The translations under genes were made by a program, and so were the position numbers. Below are positions 35,138 through 43,284 of a stretch of 64,000 nt of DNA, in pieces. The first letter of the stretch is position 1; the number at the start of each line of letters is the position of its first letter. Below the pieces are notes generated by a model. The model worked only from the letters and a program-made list of their open reading frames with translations, was not told the origin of the DNA and did no database searches. The DNA is from Betaproteobacteria bacterium (GTDB lineage Bacteria; Pseudomonadota; Gammaproteobacteria; Burkholderiales; SG8-41), in assembly GCA_016192825.1 (NCBI GenBank), contig JACPTK010000049.1, positions 1 to 64,000 of the forward strand, written 5' to 3'.

Positions 35138-37045
35138 TTACGTCGTCCCGGCAGCCCCGTGCTTTGCGCTCAGGTCTTGCGCGAGACGATCCGTCGCCGG
35201 CGTCCAATCCCCGTCCGGCTGCTGGCGGTAGATGCGGAATCCCGGGAACCACGGCGACTCGTTTCCGCTTGCCATCCAGCGCCACTCCGGCGGCTGGGGC
35301 ACCAGTACCTTCGCGGTCCGGCCCGCACCCGCGCGCAGGTGCATGTTGGTGTTGCTCACGCCGATGTAATCGTCGAGGAGCGCCATCAGGGCGAGGATGG
35401 CCTCGAGATCCTCGTTGAGCGCGGTGAGATCGTGCACCGGCCTGCCGGCAAGCGCCGCCAGCCGTTCGACCTCGCCGGCTTTGGGAAACCGCTGCAGCGC
35501 GACCAGCGTGCCGTTCAGACCCCGAACGGCGACGCCCAGCCCTTCGAGCGGGATCGATTTGTGCAGCACCCAATCGATACCGCGCTGCTGCTCGGGCGCG
35601 GTTCCGGCACGCCAAGTCAGGCCCAGGTACGGGGGAGGCCCCAGCGCCGCCAGCCGTAGCTTCATGGCTTCCAGCTGCTGCGGCAGCGGCACGAGCGCGA
35701 GCGGCGGCGGGAAATCCGATGCGCCGAGCGCGTGCGGCAAATCGCCGGCCAGCAGCATCGCATCCGCGGCGGGCAGCGGATCATCCCGGTCGATCACGCG
35801 GTCGAGCGCCGGCACGCGCGCCAGCATCCCCGCGATCTTCGAATGGGCGCAGTACGTGAGTTGCGCGCCGCGGGCTTTCAGCGCCGCTGCAAACCGCAGG
35901 AAAAACAGCTCGTCCCCGAGACCCTGTTCGCGCAGGAGGCAGATCGTGCGGCCCGGCAGGTTTTCGGGCAGCTCCCGGGCGAGTCGCAGGGCCGGGTTGT
36001 CGGCCACGAAGTCCCGCCGTGCGCTCCGCCATTCGAACTCCGTCCAGCCGGCCTGCAGCTCGCCCAGCGACAGATAAATCGTTGACAGGGCGCTTCGAAA
36101 TTCCGTCGAATCCGGCTGCAATTCGAGCGCCTGCTTGAGCCATGGGAGCCCTTCCGTATCCCTGCCGGTCCGGATGAGCGCGTAGCCATAAGCCCATAAC
36201 GCGCGCGGGTTGCCCGGCGCGACATTCGCGGCGGCGCGGAATGCGTCGAGCGCCGACGCCAGGTCCCCCTGGTGCGTGCAAGCGCTGCCCAGCAGCAGAT
36301 GCAGCTCCGCGAACCCGGCGTGGCGCGGGAGCGTCTGCCGGCAGACGGCCACGGCTTCGGCGAACCGGCCGCGGTCGATCAGGGCCGAAGCGAGGTTGCA
36401 AGGGCCCGTCGCCGAATCCGGCTGCAGCGCAACGCACCGCCGGTACTCCTGCTCCGCCTCCTCGAAGCGTCCAAGAGCCTGCAACGATCGGCCGAGATTG
36501 TTGTGGGCGTCCGCCAACGTGGGCTCGAGCCGGATGGCGCGGCGGTGCGCGGCAGCCGCTTCCTGGTGCCGCCCCTGTTCCGCCAGCACGTTGCCGAGGT
36601 TGAACCATGCGAGGGCGTAGCCGGCGTGGCGCCGGGCCACGGCGCGCAGCTCCCGCTCGGCTTCCGCGACGCTGCCCTGCATCGCCAGACAGTTGGCCGC
36701 GCCGACCGCGAACTGCGGCTCGCGCGGCGCGAGCGAGACGGCGCGGCGGAAGGCGGCCCGCGCTTCCGCGGGGCGCCGCGATGCGAGACAGGCCTGCGCC
36801 AGATTGGCGTGAAATCCGGGGTTTTCCGGCTGCACCTCGATGGCCTGCTGGATCAGCACCACCGCGCGTTCGGCGTCTCCGGCCTGAAGGGCGGCCACGC
36901 CGGCCAGGTGCAGCGCATCCGGATGTCGCGGCTGTATCGCAAGTGCCTGTTCATAAACCGTTGTTGCCTCCGCCAGACGGCCCGCGCGGTGTTCTCGCAA
37001 GCCCGCTTCAATCAAACCTTGGACCGCAGATAGTTTCTTGTCCAT
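35138..37045 (-). CDS. TPR protein with heptosyltransferase-like (GT9-type) domain (635 residues)
   Basis: ATG start at 37045. Residues about 10-320 hold eight or nine TPRs (GLREHRAGRLAEATTVYEQAL, AWFNLGNVLAEQGRHQEAAAAH). From about 345 a GT9-like fold follows: ICLLREQGLGDELFFLRFAAALKARGA, LGLTWRAGTAPEQQ, LDDYIGVSNTNMHLRAGAGRTAKVLVPQPPEWRW and SPWFPGFRIYRQQPDGDW. The usual 'VDTxxxHLAGA' becomes SNTNMHLRAGA. It lies behind the 773-residue gene's start on the same strand and is divergent from the porin across a composite repeat. Confidence 0.83.
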   Translation of the reverse strand: MDKKLSAVQGLIEAGLREHRAGRLAEATTVYEQALAIQPRHPDALHLAGVAALQAGDAERAVVLIQQAIEVQPENPGFHANLAQACLASRRPAEARAAFRRAVSLAPREPQFAVGAANCLAMQGSVAEAERELRAVARRHAGYALAWFNLGNVLAEQGRHQEAAAAHRRAIRLEPTLADAHNNLGRSLQALGRFEEAEQEYRRCVALQPDSATGPCNLASALIDRGRFAEAVAVCRQTLPRHAGFAELHLLLGSACTHQGDLASALDAFRAAANVAPGNPRALWAYGYALIRTGRDTEGLPWLKQALELQPDSTEFRSALSTIYLSLGELQAGWTEFEWRSARRDFVADNPALRLARELPENLPGRTICLLREQGLGDELFFLRFAAALKARGAQLTYCAHSKIAGMLARVPALDRVIDRDDPLPAADAMLLAGDLPHALGASDFPPPLALVPLPQQLEAMKLRLAALGPPPYLGLTWRAGTAPEQQRGIDWVLHKSIPLEGLGVAVRGLNGTLVALQRFPKAGEVERLAALAGRPVHDLTALNEDLEAILALMALLDDYIGVSNTNMHLRAGAGRTAKVLVPQPPEWRWMASGNESPWFPGFRIYRQQPDGDWTPATDRLAQDLSAKHGAAGTT

Positions 37046-37112
37046 TCAGTATGGCCGTTTAATCTCTTGATTATATATTGATATTCGGTTTTCTCCGGAA
37101 CGGCGCCGAGCC

Positions 37113-37322
37113 TAGGAGTTTGTCGGACTTAGCGCCGACAAACTCCTAATGCAAAACCGCCAGCGCAAAAGCGAAAGGAAAAGGCAGTGAAAGCCCTATT
37201 TTCAGCCTGCTCGCGCGCCCGTTGGAGGCCAAGAACGGTCGTCATCCCAAATTTGAGTCGAAATTCGCAGGCGGTTTTGCTGTCAGCAGCCTGTCGGAAT
37301 ACCCAGTCCGACAGGCTGCTAG
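37113..37322. repeat. composite hairpin element, copy 3 (type I)
   Basis: The left hairpin occupies 37113-37148 (TAGGAGTTTGTCGG / CCGACAAACTCCTA). The inner inverted repeat begins at 37151 (GCAAAACCGCCAGCG) and ends at 37280. The right hairpin occupies 37285-37322. The core shares AAAAGGCAGTGAAAGCCCT and CCCGTTGGAGGCCAAGAA with copies 1 and 4. It lies between divergent TPR-GT and porin genes. Confidence 0.92.
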
Positions 37323-37333
37323 AGAAAACTGTT

Positions 37334-37393
37334 GCGGGCGCGCAACAAAATCCTTGAAATCATGAGGAAAATTTCGCGTTTTTGTTGCCCGCC
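37334..37393 (+). promoter_or_regulatory. imperfect stem-loop in the porin leader region
   Basis: GGCGCGCAACAAAA (37337-37350) is nearly complementary to TTTTTGTTGCCCGCC (37379-37393). It lies about 120 bases upstream of the porin ATG, in the long untranslated region. A regulatory role is a guess from position. Confidence 0.3.
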
Positions 37394-37511
37394 TCGCGGG
37401 CGCTCCGGCAAACTAGCCGCAACCTCGCCGAAAGGAGGGGGAGCGTTCGGGGTTGTCGCAAACACGTGATGCGATAGTCCTTAGTAAATAAAACTTCAAA
37501 GGAGAATCAGC

Positions 37512-38732
37512 ATGAACAAGAAGGTCATGGCGATCGCCGTCGCAGGCGCACTCGCTGTGCCGTCTGCGGTGGCGCTGGCGCAGACGAGCACGGTGCAGAT
37601 CGGCGGCTCGATCACCGCGTTCTACTACTCGCACAAGCCGGAGAATGCGAGCACCGGGCAGCGCACGGACATCCTGGAGACTTCCGAGCCGAACCTGTGG
37701 TTTCAGGGCGAGGAGAAGCTGGGTGGCGGGCTTTCGGTGTGGTTCAAGTGCGAAAGCTCGATGGACGGGATGATACAGGGCGCCGGTGCCGCGATGGGCT
37801 GGTGCGGTCGCAACAGCGGGATCGGTTTCAAGGGCAGCTTCGGCAACCTCTTCATGGGCAACTGGGACCAGCCGCAGAAACTGGTCTTCAACCGTGGACG
37901 GCAGTGGTGGGGCGGCACGAACTCGCTGACCGGCGGTTCCGCCCGCCTGTTGAACGGCGGCAGCGCCAGCGGCCTGACTAACCCTAACTCGACCGTGGCC
38001 GGTCAGAATACGTTCTTCCGCCGGCAGGCCGAGTCGTGGAATTACCACAGCCCGTCGTGGAACGGCTTCCAGGTGCAAGCCGCCTTTAGCGCGGCGAACG
38101 AGCAGACCGGGATACCCGAGGCCAACACGTTGAGCCCGCGCATGTGGAGCCTTGCCGGGCACTACACCAGCGGGCCGCTGCTCGTGTCCGCTGGCTACGA
38201 GCAACACCAGGACTACAACCCGGGCAGCGTACTGCCCGCCGGCACGGCGGGATCGGCGTATAGCGGCGGCGACGATAACAACTGGACGCTGGTGGCGGGG
38301 TATCGGTTCGGGGCGTTCAACATCCGGGGTCTCTACAGCCGCAGCGAATATGATGTCACCAATACCACCAACATGAAGGTGGATGGCTGGGCGCTGTGGG
38401 CCGACTGGGCGATCCAGGGACCGCATACCTTGAGGTTCCAGTATGCCAAGGTCGACGACACCGAGGGCAATTCGCTGACCACCGTCGGCATCTACCGGCC
38501 GACGGCGGCCGCGACCTGCGGACCGGCTTCGGCGACGAGTTGCGCGTCCAGCACCGGCGGGAAGTTGTGGTCGTTCGCCTATTCCTACGCGTTCTCCAAG
38601 CGCACCGAAGGCTCGTTCGTCTACACCAAGATGGACAACGACCTGAACGGCGTTCACACGTTTGGGAAAGTGGCTTCCACGGCGGGCAACAGCCAGACCG
38701 GCATGGGCATCGTGCTCAAGCACCGCTTCTAA
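37512..38732 (+). CDS. general porin (Gram-negative, betaproteobacterial type)
   Basis: Outer-membrane beta-barrel of 406 residues behind a strong AAAGGAG ribosome binding site. The signal peptide is MNKKVMAIAVAGALAVPSAVALA, cleaved before QTSTVQIGGS. The mature protein has 16-strand porin landmarks: SEPNLWFQGEEKLGGGLSVWF, RNSGIGFKGSFGNLFMGNWDQP, and ends GMGIVLKHRF with the obligatory C-terminal Phe. Two Cys-bearing loop segments occur (KCESSMDG, GWCGRN). It is followed by a good intrinsic terminator, so it is monocistronic. TPR-glycosyltransferase genes flank it on both sides. Confidence 0.93.
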   Translation: MNKKVMAIAVAGALAVPSAVALAQTSTVQIGGSITAFYYSHKPENASTGQRTDILETSEPNLWFQGEEKLGGGLSVWFKCESSMDGMIQGAGAAMGWCGRNSGIGFKGSFGNLFMGNWDQPQKLVFNRGRQWWGGTNSLTGGSARLLNGGSASGLTNPNSTVAGQNTFFRRQAESWNYHSPSWNGFQVQAAFSAANEQTGIPEANTLSPRMWSLAGHYTSGPLLVSAGYEQHQDYNPGSVLPAGTAGSAYSGGDDNNWTLVAGYRFGAFNIRGLYSRSEYDVTNTTNMKVDGWALWADWAIQGPHTLRFQYAKVDDTEGNSLTTVGIYRPTAAATCGPASATSCASSTGGKLWSFAYSYAFSKRTEGSFVYTKMDNDLNGVHTFGKVASTAGNSQTGMGIVLKHRF

Positions 38733-38763
38733 AAGCCGTAGCAGCAGCAGTCTTTGCAGCAAA

Positions 38764-38792
38764 ACGGGCGCCTTCGGGTGCCCGTTTTTTTT
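38764..38792 (+). terminator. intrinsic terminator of the porin gene
   Basis: ACGGGCGCC-TTCG-GGTGCCCGT stem (one G-T pair) is followed by eight T residues, 30 bases after the porin stop codon. Confidence 0.92.
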
Positions 38793-38852
38793 GGCGCGCC
38801 CGGCAGGGCGCACTCATTGAGTTAGGGGCTCCAGCAAGATGGCGCGCTAAAT

Positions 38853-39010
38853 GCAAAACCGCCTGCGCCAGAACGCAAGAAAAAGGCAGTGAAAACCTTA
38901 TTTTCAACCTGCTCGCGTGCCCATTGGAGGCCAAGAAGGGTCGTCATCCCGAATTTTATTCGAAATTCGCAGGCGGTTTTGCTGTGATGCCAAGTCCGAC
39001 AGACTGCTAG
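38853..39010. repeat. composite hairpin element, copy 4 (type I, left hairpin missing)
   Basis: The inner inverted repeat GCAAAACCGCCTGCG (38853-38867) pairs with its complement ending at 38982. Core AAAAAGGCAGTGAAAACCTT and CCCATTGGAGGCCAAGAAGG is nearly identical to copies 1 and 3. The left hairpin is absent and only the right arm of the right hairpin remains (CCGACAGACTGCTAG). The bases from here to 39077 hold nothing else recognised. Confidence 0.9.
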
Positions 39011-39077
39011 AGCCGCTGAGTCCCCTTCCCTGAATTGATACGATTCGGCTTTCACCGCTTACCGATAATCGATTTCG

Positions 39078-42000
39078 ATGGACCGCGTCCTGCAGCAAGC
39101 GCAAGAGTGTTTCAAGGCGGGCGACAGCGCGCGGGCGGAGGCATTTTGCCGGCAGGTGCTCGCCCGCGCGCCCGGCAGCCCCGACGCCCTGCGCCTGCTC
39201 GGCCTGCTGCGACTGGAGGGCGGTCGCGCGGCGGATGCGATTCCGCCGTTGCGCGAGGCTTTGCGGGCCAGCCCGGCGGATCTCGGTGTGCTGGATGCGC
39301 TTTCCGCTGCGTTGATGGCGGCGGAAGACTATCCCCAGGCGGAGGAAATCGTGCGGCGGGCGCTCGCGCTGGACGCCAGCCTCACCGTGGCGCACATGAG
39401 GCTCGGCATGGCGCTGGGAAACCAAGGCCGGTGGAGCGAGGCGGCGCGCGCCTTCGAGGAGGCGCTCAAGCACGACCCGCAGATCGCCGATGCGCATCAC
39501 AATCTGGGCGATGCATTGACCAAGCTGCAACGCCCCCATGACGCCATCGACTGCTTTCGGCGCGCGCTGGCGATCAATCCGGCGAATCCCGACACCCACA
39601 ACTCGCTGGGTCTCGCGCTGCAGGAACTCCGCCTGTGGGGAGCGGCGATCGCGCGCTACGAACGGGCGCTTGCGCTCGATCCGGGATTCGCCGACGCGCA
39701 TTACAACCTCGCCCTCGCGAGGCTGTTCCGGCGCGACTTCGAACAAGGGTGGCCGGGCTACGAGCAGCGCCTGCAGTGCCGGCCGGTCCGCGCCACGCTC
39801 AGGAAGCGCCTCGATACGCTGGATCTGTATGAGCGCCTGCCGCGCTGGCGAGGCCCGTCCACGGCAGGGGCCGGCACGGTGGCGGTCTGGGCCGAGCAAG
39901 GTATTGGCGACCAGATCCTGTTTTCCACGCTCGTACCGGAGCTCATCGCGGCCGGCGTACCCTTCGTGTATGAAGCGGACCCGCGCCTGCTTCCCGCCTA
40001 CGAGCGGGCATTTCCGGGCGCCCGCTTCACGTCGCTCGATGACCCGCCGCGGGAAGCCCTTCAGCGAGCGGATCGTGTTCTGCTCGCCGGGTCCCTGCCG
40101 CGGCTGTTCCGGCGCTCGCTGGCGGATTTTGATCGGCAGCCGGCAAAATTGCTGAGCGCACTGCCCGAGCGGGTTGCGCACTACCGCAAGCGGCGCGAAA
40201 CGTCCGGCACCGGGCTTCGAGTCGCGCTTTCCTGGCGCAGCACCCGCCAGGATTGGTGGGTGCGGAAGAAGAATGCGTCGCTCGCGGATTTCGCGCCCCT
40301 GCTCAAGCTGCCCGGCACGCGGTTCGTCGACGTGCAGTACGGGGACACGGCAGCCGAACGCAACGCAGTGGAAACGGCGACCGGCGTGCGGCTGCTGCAT
40401 TTCGACGAGCTCGATTACTACAACGATCTGGAGGAGGTGCTGGCCATCCTGGAAGCCAGCGATCTCGTGATCACGACCAGCAACGCCACGGCGCACCTGG
40501 CGGGCGCCCTGGGGAAACGCACCTGGCTGCTCTACCTCGCCGACCAGGCGCCCTTTCACTACTGGGTGCACGGCGGGGATCACCGCGCCCTGTGGTACCC
40601 CTCGGTGGAGATCATCTCCGCGGCGGCGGCCGCGGACTGGCGGTCACTGCTGCAGCTTGCCGCTGCAAGGCTGGCGGCAGAGGCTTGCCCCGGGGATTCG
40701 GGATTCGCTGTCGCGGCCGGCGAAACGGGCAACGCTGCATCCTGCGGCTGGCTCGAGCGCGTGAGGCAGATGCGGCAGAAAGGGGAGCTTGCCGAAGCCG
40801 TCGAGGCCTGCCGTCGCGAGCTGGATCGTGTACCCGGGAACGCGCAGGCATGGAGCGAGCTTGCTCACGCGCTGCGCTGGCAGGACCGGATGGACGAGGC
40901 GCGCGGCGCGGCAGTCCGGGCCGTCGAGCTTGCCCCTGCGCTTGCGAGCGCGTGGTTCAACCTCGGCGCCGTCCAGATCGCGCAGGGCGAAACCGTCCAC
41001 GGAATCGAGTCCTATCGCAAGGCGCTCCGGGTCAAGCCCGACTTTGCCGAGGCCTGGAGCAATCTGGGCGATGCGCTGGGCGCCACGGGCGACAAGCCGG
41101 GAGAGATCGAGGCCTATCGCCGCGCCATCGGGATCAATCCGCAGCTCGCCCCCGTGTGGAGCAACCTCGGCAACGCGCTGCTGGAGGCAGGGCGGATCGG
41201 AGAGGCCCTGCTCAGTTGCCGGCGCGCAACCGAGCTGGATCCGGATTTTCCCGCCGGGTGGAACAACCTGGGAAATGCCCTGCGCGAGTGCGGCGAGCAC
41301 GAAGAAGCGGTCAAGGCCTGCGAGTCGGCGCTCAAACTCGAGCCGAGGCTCGCCGAAGCCTGGGGCAGCCTCGGCGCCGCATTGCATTCGCTCGGCCGCC
41401 ACGAGGAAGCCATCCGCGCGCACCGCAACGCCATCGACATCCAGCCCGGCGAAGCGCGCCATTACTTCAATCTCGGCGTGACCCTGCAGCATAGCGGCCA
41501 CGGCCCGGAGGCGATCGCGTCCCTGCGCCGCGCGCTCGCGCTCGATCCGCAATATGCCCAGGCGCACTGGGACTTGAGCTTCGCGCTTCTCGGTTCGGGC
41601 CAGTTGCCGGAGGGATGGCAGGAGTACGAATGGCGCTGGCGCCGCCGCGGCGCCGACAGCAGGCGTTACGAATTCGCCGCCTGGGACGGCGACGCCTCGA
41701 AGCCGCGCCGGCTGCTGCTGTGGGCGGAGCAGGGCGTCGGGGACGAGATCTTGTACGCCGGCATGCTTCCCGACCTGGTTTCCTCTCCGCTCAGCATCGC
41801 GCTGGAAGTCGATCCGCGGCTGGGACCGCTTTTTCACCGGTCGTTCCCCGGCGTCAGTGTCATCCCGCGGCGAGATCCTGCCGCGGCGAGCCTTGCCGAC
41901 TACGATTGCCAGGCACCGCTGGGAAGCCTGGGACGCTGGCTGAGGCGCTCGTTCGATGATTTTCCGCGGCACCGCGGCTATCTCACGCCCGACCCTTCGC

Positions 42001-42515
42001 GTGCGCAAGCGTATCGGAAGCGATTGCTCGGCGACCAGGCGGTCCGCCTGGTCGGCATCTCGTGGAAAAGCGCGAACCGCGAATTTGGCACGCTCAAGAG
42101 CCACTCGTTGCACGACTGGCTGGGGATGCTGCGCGTGCCGCGCGTGCGTTTCGTCGACCTGCAGTATGGCGAGACGGCAAGCGAGCGCGAAGAGGTCGAG
42201 CGGATGGCCGGCACGCGGATCGAGCATTTGCCGGACGTCGACTTGTACCACGACCTCGAGGGTCTCGCCGCGCTGTGCGCCGCCTGCGATCTGGTGATCA
42301 CCGTGAGCAACGTGACGGCCCACGTGGCGGGCGCGCTGGGCCGCCCGGCGTGGGTGCTCGTGCCCAGGATCAATGGCAGGCACTGGTACTGGTTCTCCGG
42401 CCGGCGCGACAGCCCCTGGTACCCCTCGATGCGCATTTTCACCCAGCAGACCCCCGGAAGCTGGCGGGAGGTGCTGGACGAAGTCGCGCATGAACTCGCC
42501 GCGTTTGTGAGTTGA
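39078..42515 (+). CDS. tandem TPR-GT-TPR-GT glycosyltransferase-like protein (1145 residues)
   Basis: Two complete modules in one polypeptide. Module 1: TPRs 1-235, then a heptosyltransferase-like domain about 265-515 (VAVWAEQGIGDQILFSTLVPELIAAG, VALSWRSTRQDWW, DLVITTSNATAHLAGALGK, ALWYPSVEI). Linker about 535-555. Module 2: TPRs about 556-860, then a second domain to the end (LLLWAEQGVGDEILYAGMLPDL, VGISWKSANREFG, DLVITVSNVTAHVAGALGRP, SPWYPSMRIFTQQ). Module 1 is close to the 621-residue protein at 44735-46600. Module 2 is more diverged. No signal peptide, so it acts in the cytosol or at the inner face of the membrane. Confidence 0.87.
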   Translation: MDRVLQQAQECFKAGDSARAEAFCRQVLARAPGSPDALRLLGLLRLEGGRAADAIPPLREALRASPADLGVLDALSAALMAAEDYPQAEEIVRRALALDASLTVAHMRLGMALGNQGRWSEAARAFEEALKHDPQIADAHHNLGDALTKLQRPHDAIDCFRRALAINPANPDTHNSLGLALQELRLWGAAIARYERALALDPGFADAHYNLALARLFRRDFEQGWPGYEQRLQCRPVRATLRKRLDTLDLYERLPRWRGPSTAGAGTVAVWAEQGIGDQILFSTLVPELIAAGVPFVYEADPRLLPAYERAFPGARFTSLDDPPREALQRADRVLLAGSLPRLFRRSLADFDRQPAKLLSALPERVAHYRKRRETSGTGLRVALSWRSTRQDWWVRKKNASLADFAPLLKLPGTRFVDVQYGDTAAERNAVETATGVRLLHFDELDYYNDLEEVLAILEASDLVITTSNATAHLAGALGKRTWLLYLADQAPFHYWVHGGDHRALWYPSVEIISAAAAADWRSLLQLAAARLAAEACPGDSGFAVAAGETGNAASCGWLERVRQMRQKGELAEAVEACRRELDRVPGNAQAWSELAHALRWQDRMDEARGAAVRAVELAPALASAWFNLGAVQIAQGETVHGIESYRKALRVKPDFAEAWSNLGDALGATGDKPGEIEAYRRAIGINPQLAPVWSNLGNALLEAGRIGEALLSCRRATELDPDFPAGWNNLGNALRECGEHEEAVKACESALKLEPRLAEAWGSLGAALHSLGRHEEAIRAHRNAIDIQPGEARHYFNLGVTLQHSGHGPEAIASLRRALALDPQYAQAHWDLSFALLGSGQLPEGWQEYEWRWRRRGADSRRYEFAAWDGDASKPRRLLLWAEQGVGDEILYAGMLPDLVSSPLSIALEVDPRLGPLFHRSFPGVSVIPRRDPAAASLADYDCQAPLGSLGRWLRRSFDDFPRHRGYLTPDPSRAQAYRKRLLGDQAVRLVGISWKSANREFGTLKSHSLHDWLGMLRVPRVRFVDLQYGETASEREEVERMAGTRIEHLPDVDLYHDLEGLAALCAACDLVITVSNVTAHVAGALGRPAWVLVPRINGRHWYWFSGRRDSPWYPSMRIFTQQTPGSWREVLDEVAHELAAFVS

Positions 42516-42541
42516 CGCACTAATGTAGGACGTTCTACAAT
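42512..42541 (+). promoter_or_regulatory. promoter with palindromic operator for the toxin-antitoxin pair
   Basis: TTGACG (42512-42517) and TACAAT (42536-42541) are spaced by 18 bases as -35 and -10 boxes. Between them TGTAGGACGTTCTACA (42524-42539) is a near-perfect palindrome covering the spacer and part of the -10 box. Antitoxin autorepression at this site is the likely control. Confidence 0.65.
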
Positions 42542-42568
42542 CCTCTTTCATCGATCAAGGAGCCGCAA

Positions 42569-42823
42569 ATGAAGCAACAGGTCAGCCTGAGAGAAGCGAA
42601 CCAGCACTTTTCGCGTTATATCGAAGCCGTCGAGCGCGGCGAGGAGGTCATCATCACCCGCCGCGGTAGGCCCATCGCCAAGATCGTGAAAGTGAGCCGG
42701 TTGCGCGAGCCGACGCCCGCGCAGCGGCGCGCCTGGAACCTGATTAAATCTAGCGCGAGAGATCTGAATATCGGCAAGGTCAGCCGGAATGAGCTTCATG
42801 AGCGCACAACGCATCACGCTTGA
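42569..42823 (+). CDS. Phd/YefM-family antitoxin
   Basis: Protein of 84 residues. MKQQVSLREANQHFSRYIEAVERGEEVIITRRGRPIAKIV is the Phd/YefM DNA-binding N-terminal fold. The basic, disordered C-terminus would neutralise the toxin. The toxin gene starts inside it (overlap 35 bases in another frame), so expression is coupled. It probably represses its own promoter at the palindrome upstream. Confidence 0.92.
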   Translation: MKQQVSLREANQHFSRYIEAVERGEEVIITRRGRPIAKIVKVSRLREPTPAQRRAWNLIKSSARDLNIGKVSRNELHERTTHHA

Positions 42824-43250
42824 TACCAATCTGCTCGTGTATGCGGTGGACACGAGCGCCAGGGACAGGCATGCCAAGGCGCAGAAGCTCGTCGAACTCG
42901 CTCTGAAGGCCGACTGCGTTCTGACGCTGCAGGCGCTGGGAGAGTTCTATTTTGCCGTCACGCGCAAAGGAAAGCTTCCAGCGGCCGAAGCGAAAGCGCA
43001 GATCGAGGCCTGGCAGGACCTTTTTCCGGTCGTAGTGGCGAAACCCTCGACTCTCAACCGCGCGATAGCGGCGACCGTATCGCAGCAGTTAGGTTTTTGG
43101 GACGCCTTGCTCTGGGCGACCGCCCGCGATGCTGGCGTGACTTTGCTGCTGAGCGAGGAATTCAGCGGGGACTCGGTGCTCGAGGGCGTGCGCGTCGTCA
43201 ATCCGCTGGTCCATCAGGATCTCCTGGGTTTGCTCGGCCTGAAACCTTGA
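42789..43250 (+). CDS. PIN-domain toxin (VapC family)
   Basis: PIN ribonuclease of 153 residues (ATG 42789; ATG 42798 also possible). The acidic active-site residues are in LDTNLLVYAVD (Asp), LGEFYFAV (Glu), FWDALLWATARDAG (Asp pair). The C-terminal LLLSEEFSGDSVLEGVRVVNP matches VapC toxins. It would cleave RNA, often tRNA, when the antitoxin is lost. It lies between two TPR-glycosyltransferase genes together with mgtE. Confidence 0.92.
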   Translation: MSFMSAQRITLDTNLLVYAVDTSARDRHAKAQKLVELALKADCVLTLQALGEFYFAVTRKGKLPAAEAKAQIEAWQDLFPVVVAKPSTLNRAIAATVSQQLGFWDALLWATARDAGVTLLLSEEFSGDSVLEGVRVVNPLVHQDLLGLLGLKP

Positions 43251-43284
43251 AACCGCCCACGCCAGAGAGCGCCTTTGCCTGACC

